Origin: Phycisphaerales bacterium
Lineage (GTDB): Bacteria > Planctomycetota > Phycisphaerae > Phycisphaerales > UBA1924
Direction: 5' to 3'
DNA length: 64,000 bases
Assembly (NCBI GenBank): GCA_023382935.1
Contig: JAHDXL010000005.1
Location: 393,818 to 457,817, forward strand
Of this stretch, positions 36,301 through 44,064 are shown in pieces. The notes beneath the pieces are model-generated. The model had not been told where the DNA came from. It saw only the letters and a list, made by a program, of their open reading frames with translations, and searched no databases. The translations under genes and the position numbers were made by a program. The first letter of the stretch is position 1. Every line of letters begins with the position of its first letter.

Positions 36301-37180
36301 GCAGGTCCATCGCTTCCCACGCGGCTTGGCTCCACGGAGCCGCTTCGATCGCGCGAGTCAACAGCCGCTCGCGTGCCTCGCCCGTGGCCGCCTTGGCGCG
36401 ACGGAGGATCTCTGCGCCTTCCTCGGCCGCCTTGGTAGCGGCCGCGCGAGCCGGCTCGTCCACCCAGCGCATCGCCTCGGCGAATGTCTCGGCTGTGGGC
36501 ATCTCATGACCCATCCCCGCCTGCTCGAACAGGCGCACGTCCTGCCCGTCGCGCGACAAGAGATCCAGACGCGCCTTCATCTCCGCGTAGTTTCCATCAT
36601 TGGATCCCGAAATCCCCGCCATCCGGTGCGTACGCAGCATGCCGAGCAGCACGCCGCTCGGCCGGTCATACGACTGCCGCCACGCCTGTCCCGTCCCCGT
36701 CGGCGTCTCCTGGTACGAGTCAAGTCCGACGATCGACACCGCCCCGGTGAAGACATCGGGAAAGCACCCCCACACGATCGAACTGCAGCGCCCGCCGCCC
36801 GAAACTCCCGATGCATAGATGCGATGCTCGTCGATCGGCACGCGAGCCGAGATCGTCGCGACGACGTCGAGCACCAGTTGCAGCCGGTCGACCACCTCGC
36901 GCGAGTTGCCCGCGTCCGCGATGCTCACGATCGTCAGCCCAAGGTCATCACACGCCGGCGCGATGACCTGCAGCGGGGGCTCGTGATCGTCGATCGCGTG
37001 AATCCACACCAGCAGCCCGCAGGGTCGTCGATTGTCGCGCTTCCTGGGAAAGCGAACGAAGAAGCGCTCTTCGGCCAGGTTGCGATCGAGCGGCGCCATG
37101 TTGCCCGGGTTGCGAAACAGACGCCTTCGCAGTGTCGGCTGGTCAAGCACGATCGCGTTGGACACGTAGGGCTGCTCCAT
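36287..37180 (-). CDS. alpha/beta-hydrolase (esterase-like), likely C-terminal part
   Basis: This gives 297 residues from the ATG at 37180. FVRFPRKRD, then GLLVWIHAIDD, give the first strand and oxyanion region. IYASGVSGGGRCSS holds the GxSxGG nucleophile serine, and the likely catalytic His is in GMGHEMP. It resembles secreted polyhydroxybutyrate-depolymerase/feruloyl-esterase-like hydrolases. Reading upstream the same frame stays open for 40 further protein-like codons to a TAG at 37301, so the true gene probably began further up and is interrupted there. Confidence 0.75.
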   Translation of the reverse strand: MEQPYVSNAIVLDQPTLRRRLFRNPGNMAPLDRNLAEERFFVRFPRKRDNRRPCGLLVWIHAIDDHEPPLQVIAPACDDLGLTIVSIADAGNSREVVDRLQLVLDVVATISARVPIDEHRIYASGVSGGGRCSSIVWGCFPDVFTGAVSIVGLDSYQETPTGTGQAWRQSYDRPSGVLLGMLRTHRMAGISGSNDGNYAEMKARLDLLSRDGQDVRLFEQAGMGHEMPTAETFAEAMRWVDEPARAAATKAAEEGAEILRRAKAATGEARERLLTRAIEAAPWSQAAWEAMDLLRGP

Positions 37181-37300
37181 CGCGACCAGTTGACCCGGCG
37201 GATAGTCGGCAGCCTGCTCGAAAGGCAGCCGAAGCGCCGGCCAGTCGGCGCTGAGCAGCGAGAACCGCCGCTCGTTCAGGCGTGCCAGAATGACTCCATC

Positions 37301-37780
37301 CTAGCCTGCGTCCATTTCGCGCGCCAGCAGCCAGCCTTGCCCGGTTCGCCCGATTTCGATCCGCTTGCTCTGCCCGCCCGCGAAAAGCCATGCAACGCAA
37401 ATCGGCGTGGCAAGGGTTGTTTCCTCTCGCACCCGGGTTCCGCTCTCGACTAGGTTTCCCAGCAGCCCGGGCACGCCTTCTCCGGTGCGTTCATCGAGCA
37501 CCCCGGCCAAAGCCCGACCCATGGGCGTGCTTGGTGCGACGCCGTCGCAGGATTCCGCCCGGACGGCAAACACTACCCGTTCGGGTGGTTTGCCATTGAC
37601 GTGGAAGATCGACCCGCGTCGCTCGGGTCCGGCGACCTCCGGCCGGCTGGGTGCTTCGATTTGCTGCACGGCGGCCGCCCGGGCGGCCCAGGCCACAGGC
37701 TGGCCGATATCAGCGTACTGCCTCTGGGGCATGGCGACGGAACTTGTCGCGAACACCAGTGAAAGAACAGTCCACAGCAC
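37301..37780 (-). CDS. secreted domain, probably N-terminal half of the split hydrolase
   Basis: This gives 159 residues from a GTG at 37780. It has a signal peptide (LSLVFATSSVA) and a small beta-rich domain ending in GQGWLLAREMDAG, then a TAG stop. The next codons in the same frame, DGVILARLNERRFSLLS, continue without a break into the hydrolase gene. Together they would form one 498-codon secreted esterase with a single in-frame amber stop. Alternatively these are two genes with an unusual start. No family for the domain alone is recognised. Confidence 0.6.
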   Translation of the reverse strand: MLWTVLSLVFATSSVAMPQRQYADIGQPVAWAARAAAVQQIEAPSRPEVAGPERRGSIFHVNGKPPERVVFAVRAESCDGVAPSTPMGRALAGVLDERTGEGVPGLLGNLVESGTRVREETTLATPICVAWLFAGGQSKRIEIGRTGQGWLLAREMDAG

Positions 37781-37932
37781 GAACCACCATACGAGCGCGA
37801 ATGGGGGAAGATCCGCACCTCAGCCAGGCGTCGATGGCCCCGGTTGCCTGCAAGAGGACTTGGACTTCGGCCACCGCGGTGCGGATGGCGGGGACCGGCT
37901 GCCCCGGGAGAGTGACCTCGCTTCAGCCCGGC

Positions 37933-37960
37933 TTGATTCGGGCCGATGCATGGATAGGCT
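37933..37960 (+). promoter_or_regulatory. possible tRNA-Asn promoter
   Basis: TTGATT (37933-37938) is followed after 16 bp by TAGGCT (37955-37960), about 46 bp before the mature tRNA. Spacing and boxes are reasonable but not perfect. The 225-bp gap 37781-38005 shows nothing else. Confidence 0.4.
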
Positions 37961-38005
37961 ATCACCCGCCCGCAGGGGCGACAATCCGGCCTCCGGACCA
38001 TCCAA

Positions 38006-38077
38006 TCCCCGATAGCTCAACGGTAGAGCGAGCGGCTGTTAACCGCTAGGTTCAAGGTTCGAATCCTTGTCGGGGAG
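38006..38077 (+). tRNA. tRNA-Asn (anticodon GTT)
   Basis: A full cloverleaf is present. The acceptor TCCCCGA pairs with TCGGGGA and G is the discriminator. The anticodon stem AGCGG/CCGCT holds loop CTGTTAA (GTT). The T arm contains GGTTCGAATCC. No CCA is encoded. It lies at the boundary between the core-like and acquired DNA. Confidence 0.97.
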
Positions 38078-38083
38078 CTTTAG

Positions 38084-38111
38084 ACCGGCCCGCGAAAGCG
38101 GGCCGGTTTTG
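38084..38111 (+). terminator. intrinsic terminator of tRNA-Asn
   Basis: ACCGGCCCGC-GAAA-GCGGGCCGGT forms a perfect 10-bp stem with a GNRA tetraloop, followed by TTTT. Confidence 0.9.
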
Positions 38112-38399
38112 CTTTACGCACGCGGCGGTCTCCGGGCGTGCGGCCGTGCTCACGGCAGATCGCGCAAAGTCCAGTAGGTATTGGGGTTTGCGCCGCACGG
38201 TCGCCAGCCAGCCCGAGCCGCCGCGCTCTCGGTTTGGTCTGGCCGATCGGGCGAACGACGAGAACCCCGAGGGTTCCGGTCGGCCTCTCGGCCGAACCTC
38301 TCAAACTCTCTCCGACTCTCGGTTAGCGCCCCCGCCGATTTGACGCGGGGTTCCGATCGGGGGTGGGCATCGATCGGAACGGCATAGAACGCGAGAGAC
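38112..38399. other. intergenic gap after tRNA-Asn
   Basis: These 288 bp hold no convincing gene. Short palindromic words occur (GGTCGGCCTCTCGGCCGAACC near 38278). It is the seam between core-like DNA lacking AGCT and DNA that contains it. Confidence 0.4.
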
Positions 38400-38876
38400 T
38401 CACGACGATGAGCCAGAGCCGGAGGCAGATCGGTCGTGGCGGCCCAAGCCGATGCAAAGCAGCGCCGCGAGTTTGCCGAGCTCGATCAAGCCGTAGATGT
38501 TGTGGAGTTGTGACGGCGGCGGCGCACCTCCGGCCAAGATGGCGCCAAGCCGCGCGTCGAGCAAGGGGCGAAGAAAAAGGAACTGACATAGAACGGCCAC
38601 CAGCACCGCGATGATCGGCCCCCACACGCGGATGCCGCGGCAGCGCATGGCGAGTACGAGCATCAAGGTGACGAGTCCGAGTTCGACCCATCCGAAGAGG
38701 CGGAAAGTCCATCGCCCGACATCGAGCGCTTGCTCGAGCGTGATCGACTGGGCGAGGAACTTCGCGGGGGTAGCGATGAACGACACGCCGATTAGGACAC
38801 CCGCGTAGAGCACGGCCAGTGACGCAACCGGCTGCGCGACACCCGTCTGATCCGCTTGTCCAGGTCGATCGTTCAT
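38400..38876 (-). CDS. four-helix membrane protein, DUF4149-like
   Basis: This gives 158 residues from the ATG at 38876. Hydrophobic segments are at about 16-35 (LAVLYAGVLIGVSFIATP), 55-75, 82-105 and 130-150. Conserved-looking words are ATPAKFLAQ, ALDVGRWTF, RPLLDARLG and PPPSQLHNIYG. It resembles DUF4149/TMEM205-like proteins, but the sequence is distinct from the one at 2833. Its ATG overlaps the stop of the truncated-haemoglobin gene by 4 bp, so it works in the same unit. The function is unknown; a haem- or gas-linked role is a guess from the neighbour. Confidence 0.65.
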   Translation of the reverse strand: MNDRPGQADQTGVAQPVASLAVLYAGVLIGVSFIATPAKFLAQSITLEQALDVGRWTFRLFGWVELGLVTLMLVLAMRCRGIRVWGPIIAVLVAVLCQFLFLRPLLDARLGAILAGGAPPPSQLHNIYGLIELGKLAALLCIGLGRHDRSASGSGSSS

Positions 38877-39316
38877 GCCGATGCGCCGCCGCGCAGGAGC
38901 ACCGAGCTCATCGACGAGGCCATGCGTGTTGCGGGGACGACAAACGCATCGTGTGATGGCGCGGGCACGACGCGAGCGACGGTCTGCAACCACAATGAGA
39001 TCCAGCGATCGAAGTGGGCTTGCGTCAGGTCTGGCAGGCGCTGGTGCGCTTCGAGCGGCCGCCCCGAGTACCGCCCTGTGCGAAGCACCACCGTGGACCA
39101 GAACGCGTACATCTTCGGCAAGTGCAGCGACCAGTTTGCGATATGGCGTGCGAAGATAGGGCCGAGCAGTTCGTCCTCCCGGATCGTGCTGTAGAACGTG
39201 TCCACAAGCGATCGGATCATCGCTTCATCGATCATCGTCGCCGGCGCGCCGCTCCCGACCGGCTCGGTCAGAGGGAGCTGGCGGATTGCACGAGAAAGAT
39301 CATCTGACTGGCTCAT
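38873..39316 (-). CDS. truncated haemoglobin (group III-like)
   Basis: This gives 147 residues from the ATG at 39316 (GAGG six bases upstream); longer starts in the frame are less protein-like. The region MIDEAMIRSLVDTFYSTIREDELLGPIF opens the globin helices. FWSTVVLRTGRYSGRPLEAHQRL carries the likely proximal His. HFDRWISLW follows. The FW/Y-x-G-x-P/HF-xx-W pattern fits group III truncated globins. They bind O2 or NO. It is in a minus-strand run with a thioredoxin-like and a MarR-type gene. Confidence 0.85.
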   Translation of the reverse strand: MSQSDDLSRAIRQLPLTEPVGSGAPATMIDEAMIRSLVDTFYSTIREDELLGPIFARHIANWSLHLPKMYAFWSTVVLRTGRYSGRPLEAHQRLPDLTQAHFDRWISLWLQTVARVVPAPSHDAFVVPATRMASSMSSVLLRGGASA

Positions 39317-39373
39317 GGGGTGCCTCGAATCGACGTTCGGAGTGGGTTGCCATTCCCCGCCGGCCCGATCCGT

Positions 39374-39403
39374 CATGACGCCACGCTTGTGCGTGGCGTC
39401 ATG
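39374..39403. other. perfect 13-bp hairpin between two genes
   Basis: CATGACGCCACGC-TTGT-GCGTGGCGTCATG. There is no U tract on either side. It lies in the 122-bp gap between the thioredoxin-like gene and the globin gene and may act in mRNA processing, partial termination or protein binding. Confidence 0.75.
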
Positions 39404-39438
39404 GCGGCGGAGCCCCTGCTCTGGGAAGTCCGACGTTT

Positions 39439-39678
39439 TCATGCCTTCAGGACGGACAGGTCCGCGCCGTGGTTGATGTGGAACGGCTGGCCGTTGATGA
39501 CCAGCGCGGGCACCGACTTCACGCCGGCCCTCTCCGCCTCGGCGACGCGCGACTTGTGCTCGCCGAGGTGGACGATCTCGACGTCGAACTTCGAGCGGTC
39601 AAGGCCCTCCGCGACCGTGCGCTCGGCGGCGACGCAGACGGGGCAACCGGCGTGGTAGAACGTGGCTTTCGTGCTCAT
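39439..39678 (-). CDS. small thioredoxin/glutaredoxin-like protein
   Basis: This gives 79 residues. The active-site CPVC (C12, C15) sits after strand ATFYHAG. The cis-proline strand VKSVPALVINGQPFH follows. It has the size and order of a minimal thioredoxin fold without the extra helices of full thioredoxin. It probably reduces a disulfide or persulfide in this redox cluster. Its gene begins 9 bp after the stop of the MarR-type regulator. Confidence 0.85.
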   Translation of the reverse strand: MSTKATFYHAGCPVCVAAERTVAEGLDRSKFDVEIVHLGEHKSRVAEAERAGVKSVPALVINGQPFHINHGADLSVLKA

Positions 39679-39687
39679 GATGTGCTC

Positions 39688-40410
39688 CTACTTGCTGACA
39701 GGATTGAACCGGCGGGATTTCGATGGGCTCCGCCGATGGCCCGGTCCTTGGTTATCGAGAGGCTGGCCGTTCACAAAGACGCTCCAGAGTTTGGGCCGCA
39801 CCTCCTCGGCCGCGGGTTCCATCTCAGGGCAGTCGATTCGGAGGTCGGAGTTCGCGATGGGCGCGTCGATCAGCAGGCAGTGGTGCGGCTTCGGCGTGTC
39901 GGGGTACTCGTTGGGTCGGAAGTATGTGCAGCCGACACACATCCGTGCCGTCGGCACCGCGCCCTGCTCCTGAAGCGTGCGGATCATGCCGATCAGGCCT
40001 CGCAACAAGCCCGTCCGCTCGGACTCGGGCAGCGCATCGATGGCCTCGACCATGGAAGCGGGCCACGCCGACGCAGTCGCCGCCTCCCGCACGCCCGGCT
40101 TGGTAAGGGAGAGCACGACGGCACGTCCATCGGTTTCGGATGTTGCCTTGCGGACCAGACCCTTTGAAACCAGCGACGAAATCGCCTCGCTGGCCGTGCC
40201 CAGCGTGATCGCCATTTGCCGCGCTACTTCCTTTGGGCCGATCGGGTTGGCCGATCCGGCCAGGATCGAGAGGATCTGCGCCTGCGTCGGAGTAAGGCCG
40301 CGTTGCCCGGCCGCGCGCCACGATTCGTGCCGCATCACCAGCGAGAGCTTCGAGAGCCCCGCGAGGATCCGGTCGGACACGGACAAGTTGGTACTGGCTT
40401 GCGTGGGCAT
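39688..40410 (-). CDS. MarR-family regulator with Cys-rich C-terminal extension
   Basis: This gives 240 residues from the ATG at 40410. A winged helix-turn-helix (residues about 40-115, TPTQAQILSILAGS to LVRKATSETDGRAVVLSLT) is of the MarR type. After a helix, a C-terminal extension carries C-x2-C (CVGCTYF) and later HHC and DCPE, a possible metal or iron-sulfur site. It may sense redox or NO. The hemerythrin gene diverges from it, with a shared 63-bp promoter region containing a dyad. Confidence 0.82.
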   Translation of the reverse strand: MPTQASTNLSVSDRILAGLSKLSLVMRHESWRAAGQRGLTPTQAQILSILAGSANPIGPKEVARQMAITLGTASEAISSLVSKGLVRKATSETDGRAVVLSLTKPGVREAATASAWPASMVEAIDALPESERTGLLRGLIGMIRTLQEQGAVPTARMCVGCTYFRPNEYPDTPKPHHCLLIDAPIANSDLRIDCPEMEPAAEEVRPKLWSVFVNGQPLDNQGPGHRRSPSKSRRFNPVSK

Positions 40411-40465
40411 GGTCGGTAGGCATATACTATGGAGTCCGAAGCATCTGGTCAATTGGGGTTCGGAC
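40399..40465. promoter_or_regulatory. divergent promoter and candidate operator
   Basis: For the plus strand TTGCGT (40399-40404), 18 bp, TATACT (40423-40428). A dyad GTCCGAA (40434-40440) / TTCGGAC (40459-40465) lies over the likely start. It sits between the MarR-type and hemerythrin genes and is the natural binding site for the regulator. Confidence 0.5.
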
Positions 40466-40473
40466 ATCACGCG

Positions 40474-41025
40474 ATGGACAACGACACATTGACATCCTCC
40501 GAGCCACCGCTCAAACGCCACCCAACGCTCCAACCGCTCTCGCGCGAGCACATGAGCGGTCTGATCCAAGCCCGCAACCTCCAGCGTGCGGCAGGCGGCG
40601 ACGCGCATCAGCGCCGGGTGGCCGTCGAGGCGTTTACCCGGGTCTGGCACAAGGAGATCCGATCGCACTTCGACGACGAGGAGCGTCTGCTGTTACCGCT
40701 GACCGACTGCCCAGAGCTCCGGAGCCGACTGTTGGCCGAGCATGGCGCACTGCGTGAACTCGCCGAACAATGCGCCCGGGAGCCGGAAGCCTCGGCCTCG
40801 GATGAGACGATGTTGCGACGGCTCGGAGGGTTGCTCCACGACCACATCCGGTGGGAAGAGCGCGTGTACTTCGAATCAATCCAGCGGGACCACCCAGAAG
40901 AACTCGCTCGCCTGCTCCATGAAGCGGATCGTATCGAGCGGCTTCGCCCCGGTGCGCGACCACGCCACACGCTCGGCTCGTCTACCGGCAGCGGACAAGA
41001 CAAGGAGAGGGCAGATGAACACTGA
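40474..41025 (+). CDS. hemerythrin-domain protein
   Basis: This gives 183 residues from the ATG at 40474 (an ATG at 40429 is possible). The four-helix bundle carries the di-iron ligands H26, H59, H65 with E69, H90, H122, H124 and E128/E129 (HKEIRSHFDDEE, HGAL, HDHIRWEE). Such proteins bind O2 or NO or repair iron-sulfur centres. It is co-transcribed with the cupin gene, whose start lies 11 bp inside it. It is divergent from the MarR-type regulator. Confidence 0.9.
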   Translation: MDNDTLTSSEPPLKRHPTLQPLSREHMSGLIQARNLQRAAGGDAHQRRVAVEAFTRVWHKEIRSHFDDEERLLLPLTDCPELRSRLLAEHGALRELAEQCAREPEASASDETMLRRLGGLLHDHIRWEERVYFESIQRDHPEELARLLHEADRIERLRPGARPRHTLGSSTGSGQDKERADEH

Positions 41026-41410
41026 TCGTGAGCGGCAGCCGCCGAGCGAGCGTTTCGCGGTGCAGAGCATCACATTGGATCTTCACGCGGAAGTGGCTGC
41101 CCTTCGAGCGGAATCAAGCCCGACGAAGCACGGGCATCGCCAGAAGTCGCTCTTCAAGAACGGTGGCCGAACCATCGCCCTCTTTGTCATGGACGTGGAC
41201 GCATCTCTTCCCGAGCACGCCGCCGGGGGGACTGTTACGGTTCAACCCATCGAAGGTGAGTTCATGGCGGTTGTCGAGGGCAAGGAGCAGCGGCTCGTTC
41301 CGGGCCAGATCTTGATCATGCGGCCACGGATGCGCCATAGTGTGCGGGCGATCACCACGTCAGCATTCCTGCTGCAGGTCTCGCTTGAAGCGGATACGAC
41401 GAGTCCCTGA
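41015..41410 (+). CDS. cupin-domain protein
   Basis: This gives 131 residues from the ATG at 41015 (AAGGAGAGG upstream). The double-stranded beta-helix shows VTVQPIEGEFMAVVEGKE and LVPGQILIMRPRMRHSV, with one His of the usual metal set present. It overlaps the hemerythrin gene by 11 bp. It may bind metal or a small ligand as part of the O2/NO-responsive group. Confidence 0.8.
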   Translation: MNTDRERQPPSERFAVQSITLDLHAEVAALRAESSPTKHGHRQKSLFKNGGRTIALFVMDVDASLPEHAAGGTVTVQPIEGEFMAVVEGKEQRLVPGQILIMRPRMRHSVRAITTSAFLLQVSLEADTTSP

Positions 41411-41488
41411 TCCGACTTGGCGATACAGGCTGTCAGGACGTTCCCTCGCGCCGGGTTTCGATCGATCCTCTTTCGCCACATTTTGCCC

Positions 41489-41717
41489 GGTTCGCGTAGA
41501 TGGTGGTTAACGGCCTGCCGCATGGTTGGCTCGCCCAACGAACCATCGCTGGCCCCGCGGGGCTTGCGCACGGACGCACGCATGACGATCGACTTCGACG
41601 AGGTGGTCGAGCGCGATGACCGCGCACTCCATCATCCGATCTCCCACGCCCGGCGGCTGCGGATCATCGCGGAGGCATGCGCCGCCGGCGTGGGTTCGAC
41701 TCGCAGGCGCAAGGCCG
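41489..41717 (+). repeat. direct repeat, copy A (damaged end of a recombinase-type leader)
   Basis: It starts with CGGTTCGCGTAGATGG, then TGGTTAACG, hairpin-rich sequence, CGCACGGACGCACG and a small reading frame beginning MTIDFDE. Copy B at 46483 shares the same order: GCGTAGATGGTGGTT, a GC hairpin block, GCACGGATGCACCCATG and a small frame starting MPIDLDE. The two flank the three-gene operon. The whole 309-bp gap 41411-41719 is otherwise empty. Confidence 0.7.
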
Positions 41718-41950
41718 GCTCAACCCCCGCCTACTCGACCGAACATCAACCGTTCGGGCACGGCTTGCTCGACGGCGGCGTACCGGCTGACCAATTGCAG
41801 GTTGTCGCGCCACACCGCCAACCCATGCAGATATCCAGACCACTCCCGCTCTTCCAGGGCGACTCCTCTGACGCGAGCTACCATTGTCGAGAGAATCAGG
41901 TCGTGTGTCACAAGTACATGCACGCGCGACGGTTCAGCTGCGAGGAGTGA
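41582..41950 (+). pseudogene. decayed small gene, paralogue of the one at 46575
   Basis: The frame starts MTIDFDEVVERDDRA, then RLRIIAEACAAG, matching MPIDLDEGTDRDDLA and RLAAIAEILADG in the copy at 46575. It has lost its own stop and runs into the antisense of the histidine-phosphatase gene. No function is known. Confidence 0.5.
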
Positions 41951-42397
41951 ATGTGCCAGCGCCAGGAGTTGCTGTGTCGCGCGATCGGGATCTGCGAAGC
42001 CCGGCAGTTGTGCACCATTCCCCAGTTGCCGTGCGGCCGGATGGAATCCGCGACGCACCAGCTCGGCCATGGCGCGTTCGCCATCAACGACGAAGGCACC
42101 GGGGTCGCCGAGCAACTGATCGTGCGTGGGAGCGCCCACCCGTCTCGCTCCAGCAATGAGGGCGAGGGCAGTGTCGACACACCGTGGCACCGGGCTGCTT
42201 CGCACCGCACCCAACCGATCGCCCAAGAGGGCACCGAGTGACTCCGCCGCGCGTCGCCCGTCTTCCGTGAGCGGCGCATCGTGGCGCGGGAATTCGTGCG
42301 ATGGCACTGATTCCCGCTCGCCGTGGCGTACGAACACCACGAGCCCTCGGCGGTCACGCCACGCGCTCAGTCCAGCAATGTCGGCGGCGATGTTCAC
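41720..42397 (-). CDS. histidine phosphatase superfamily protein
   Basis: This gives 225 residues. FVRHGERE carries R24, H25, G26 of the catalytic RHG motif. VLVTHDLIL gives the second His. RRAAESLGALLGDRLGAVRSSPVPR is typical of the branch-1 phosphatases. Its ATG overlaps the stop of the methyltransferase gene by 4 bp, so it is the third gene of the operon. In this setting it may dephosphorylate a sugar or glycan intermediate, but the substrate is inferred only from neighbours. The last residues run close to repeat A. Confidence 0.85.
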   Translation of the reverse strand: MNIAADIAGLSAWRDRRGLVVFVRHGERESVPSHEFPRHDAPLTEDGRRAAESLGALLGDRLGAVRSSPVPRCVDTALALIAGARRVGAPTHDQLLGDPGAFVVDGERAMAELVRRGFHPAARQLGNGAQLPGFADPDRATQQLLALAHSLLAAEPSRVHVLVTHDLILSTMVARVRGVALEEREWSGYLHGLAVWRDNLQLVSRYAAVEQAVPERLMFGRVGGG

Positions 42398-44064
42398 ACG
42401 GCCTCCACGACGACGGTGCTCACGATGGACGGCGTGGGTTCGACGCGCATGAGTCGAAAGCCCGCCTCATGAACGAGACCTCCGATCTGATCCAGGGTTC
42501 GCTCCCGACCGCCAGTGACGACCTTGAGGTGGAGATCGCACAGGCGGCCGAATGGCGTCGCGTCATCGAGCAGCATCTCGATGATCACCCCCATACCGCC
42601 TGGCGACATCGCGGCGCGGGCGTGCCTCAGGATGCGACGGGCGTCGTCGTCGTTCCAGTCGTGGAGAACACGCGACATCACGAACCCGTCCGCTCGTACC
42701 GGCCAGAGATCGAAGAGATCGCCGCTTACGAACTGGACGCGGGGGTGTGTGCGGTCTGCACACGCGAGCTCACACACCTCGGGACGTTCCAGCACGACCA
42801 CATCGGCCGCCGAAAACTGATCGGCGATCATGCTCGCCAGAACACCGGTGCCCCCGGCCACATCCACGATAGTCCGCGCCTCCTGAAATGGCAGCATGCG
42901 GGCGATCTCGGAGTAGTCGTGCTGCGCGTACATCGCCAGCATTCGCTGAAACCCTCCCGTGCGATCAGGATCGGCCGCAGCAGAGGCGAAGATATCCAGG
43001 GGACGCCACTGCGGCGATCTGATTGCCTCACGAAGATGGCTCCAGCACTCGCGGAGTGGCCCGCCGTACTCGGTTGCAGCATCGACCAGATTGGGGATGG
43101 ATCTGCGATCGAGCAGTTGCCCGTTGAGTGTCGCTTTCCACAGCCCGTCCTCCCGACGATCGACCAGGCCGAGCTCCCAAAGGGCGCCGAGCAGGCGCAT
43201 GACTGAGTCTTCAGGGGCGGCGATAGCTCCGGCAAGTTCGGCACAACGGGCAGGCAGGCGATCGAACACGCCCAGCGACACCGCCGCGGCGATCGTGTCG
43301 GTGCGCCAGTTTCCAACTAGGAGCGCCGAGACCTGGTGGAATCGGTCGTGTGGATACCTGCCCACGGACGCGAGCACATGGCCCTGCTCATCGACGACCT
43401 GGTACTCGCCGTCATGGGTGAGCACCCGGGCATGGCCGTTGTAAAAGGGTTCGACCTCGGCGTACCGGTGGTTGGTGAGCGGCCGACCGGTCGCGTCGAT
43501 GTGAAACCACCCCGATCGATCCCGGGCCCTCGCGTAGCCCTTGTGGAAGACGTCGAGGTCGATCAACCACTTGCCGTGCACGCGGCGGCCATCAGAATCG
43601 ATGTGCGTGCACAAGCCACTCTCAGGACAGCGGATCACTGCTGAGCCGTCACGGAAATCGCCGGCGTAGAGGTAGCGGTCGGGGTAGGCGGGCTTGCCCG
43701 ACTCGGTGATGTGGAAGTACAGTCCCGATTGTGCCCGCACGGTGCATCGCCCGTTCTGGAAGTTCCCGCACCAGTCGAAGCGCTCAGGGGTGAGATCTCG
43801 GCCATCGGCAAGTATGTGAAACCAGCCCCGTTGGTCCTGCACCGCCGCGCGGCCCCCGTAGAACCCCCACGTCTGGAGGAACCGAGCCGAATATGCGGCC
43901 GTGCCGTCGGTGACTATGTGATATGCACCCGACGCATCGACGACGGGGGCAAGCCCAGGCTCGTGGAACTTCTGCACGCGGAAAAACCGCGCGGCGTACA
44001 TCTCCCGCTCATCGACGCGATGGTGCGTGCCGTCGGGAGCGACAGTGGACCGTTGCCAAGTCAT
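42394..44064 (-). CDS. WG-repeat protein fused to O-methyltransferase
   Basis: This gives 556 residues from the ATG at 44064. About residues 20-260 contain six imperfect 40-residue WG-type repeats, with units such as GWFHIDATGRPLTNHRYA and YHIVTDGTAAYSARFLQ. Residues 275-375 form the winged dimerisation domain of plant-type O-methyltransferases. From about 390, IVDVAGGTGVLASMIA binds SAM, and VLHDWNDDDARRIL and ERTLDQI follow. The repeats may bind a protein or substrate that the enzyme methylates. It overlaps both neighbours by 4 bp. I know of no characterised protein with this fusion. Confidence 0.8.
   Translation of the reverse strand: MTWQRSTVAPDGTHHRVDEREMYAARFFRVQKFHEPGLAPVVDASGAYHIVTDGTAAYSARFLQTWGFYGGRAAVQDQRGWFHILADGRDLTPERFDWCGNFQNGRCTVRAQSGLYFHITESGKPAYPDRYLYAGDFRDGSAVIRCPESGLCTHIDSDGRRVHGKWLIDLDVFHKGYARARDRSGWFHIDATGRPLTNHRYAEVEPFYNGHARVLTHDGEYQVVDEQGHVLASVGRYPHDRFHQVSALLVGNWRTDTIAAAVSLGVFDRLPARCAELAGAIAAPEDSVMRLLGALWELGLVDRREDGLWKATLNGQLLDRRSIPNLVDAATEYGGPLRECWSHLREAIRSPQWRPLDIFASAAADPDRTGGFQRMLAMYAQHDYSEIARMLPFQEARTIVDVAGGTGVLASMIADQFSAADVVVLERPEVCELACADRTHPRVQFVSGDLFDLWPVRADGFVMSRVLHDWNDDDARRILRHARAAMSPGGMGVIIEMLLDDATPFGRLCDLHLKVVTGGRERTLDQIGGLVHEAGFRLMRVEPTPSIVSTVVVEAV

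Noticed and set aside
38080..38304. Minus-strand small frame after tRNA-Asn.
   Set aside because: It overlaps the tRNA terminator and has no ribosome site or recognisable fold.
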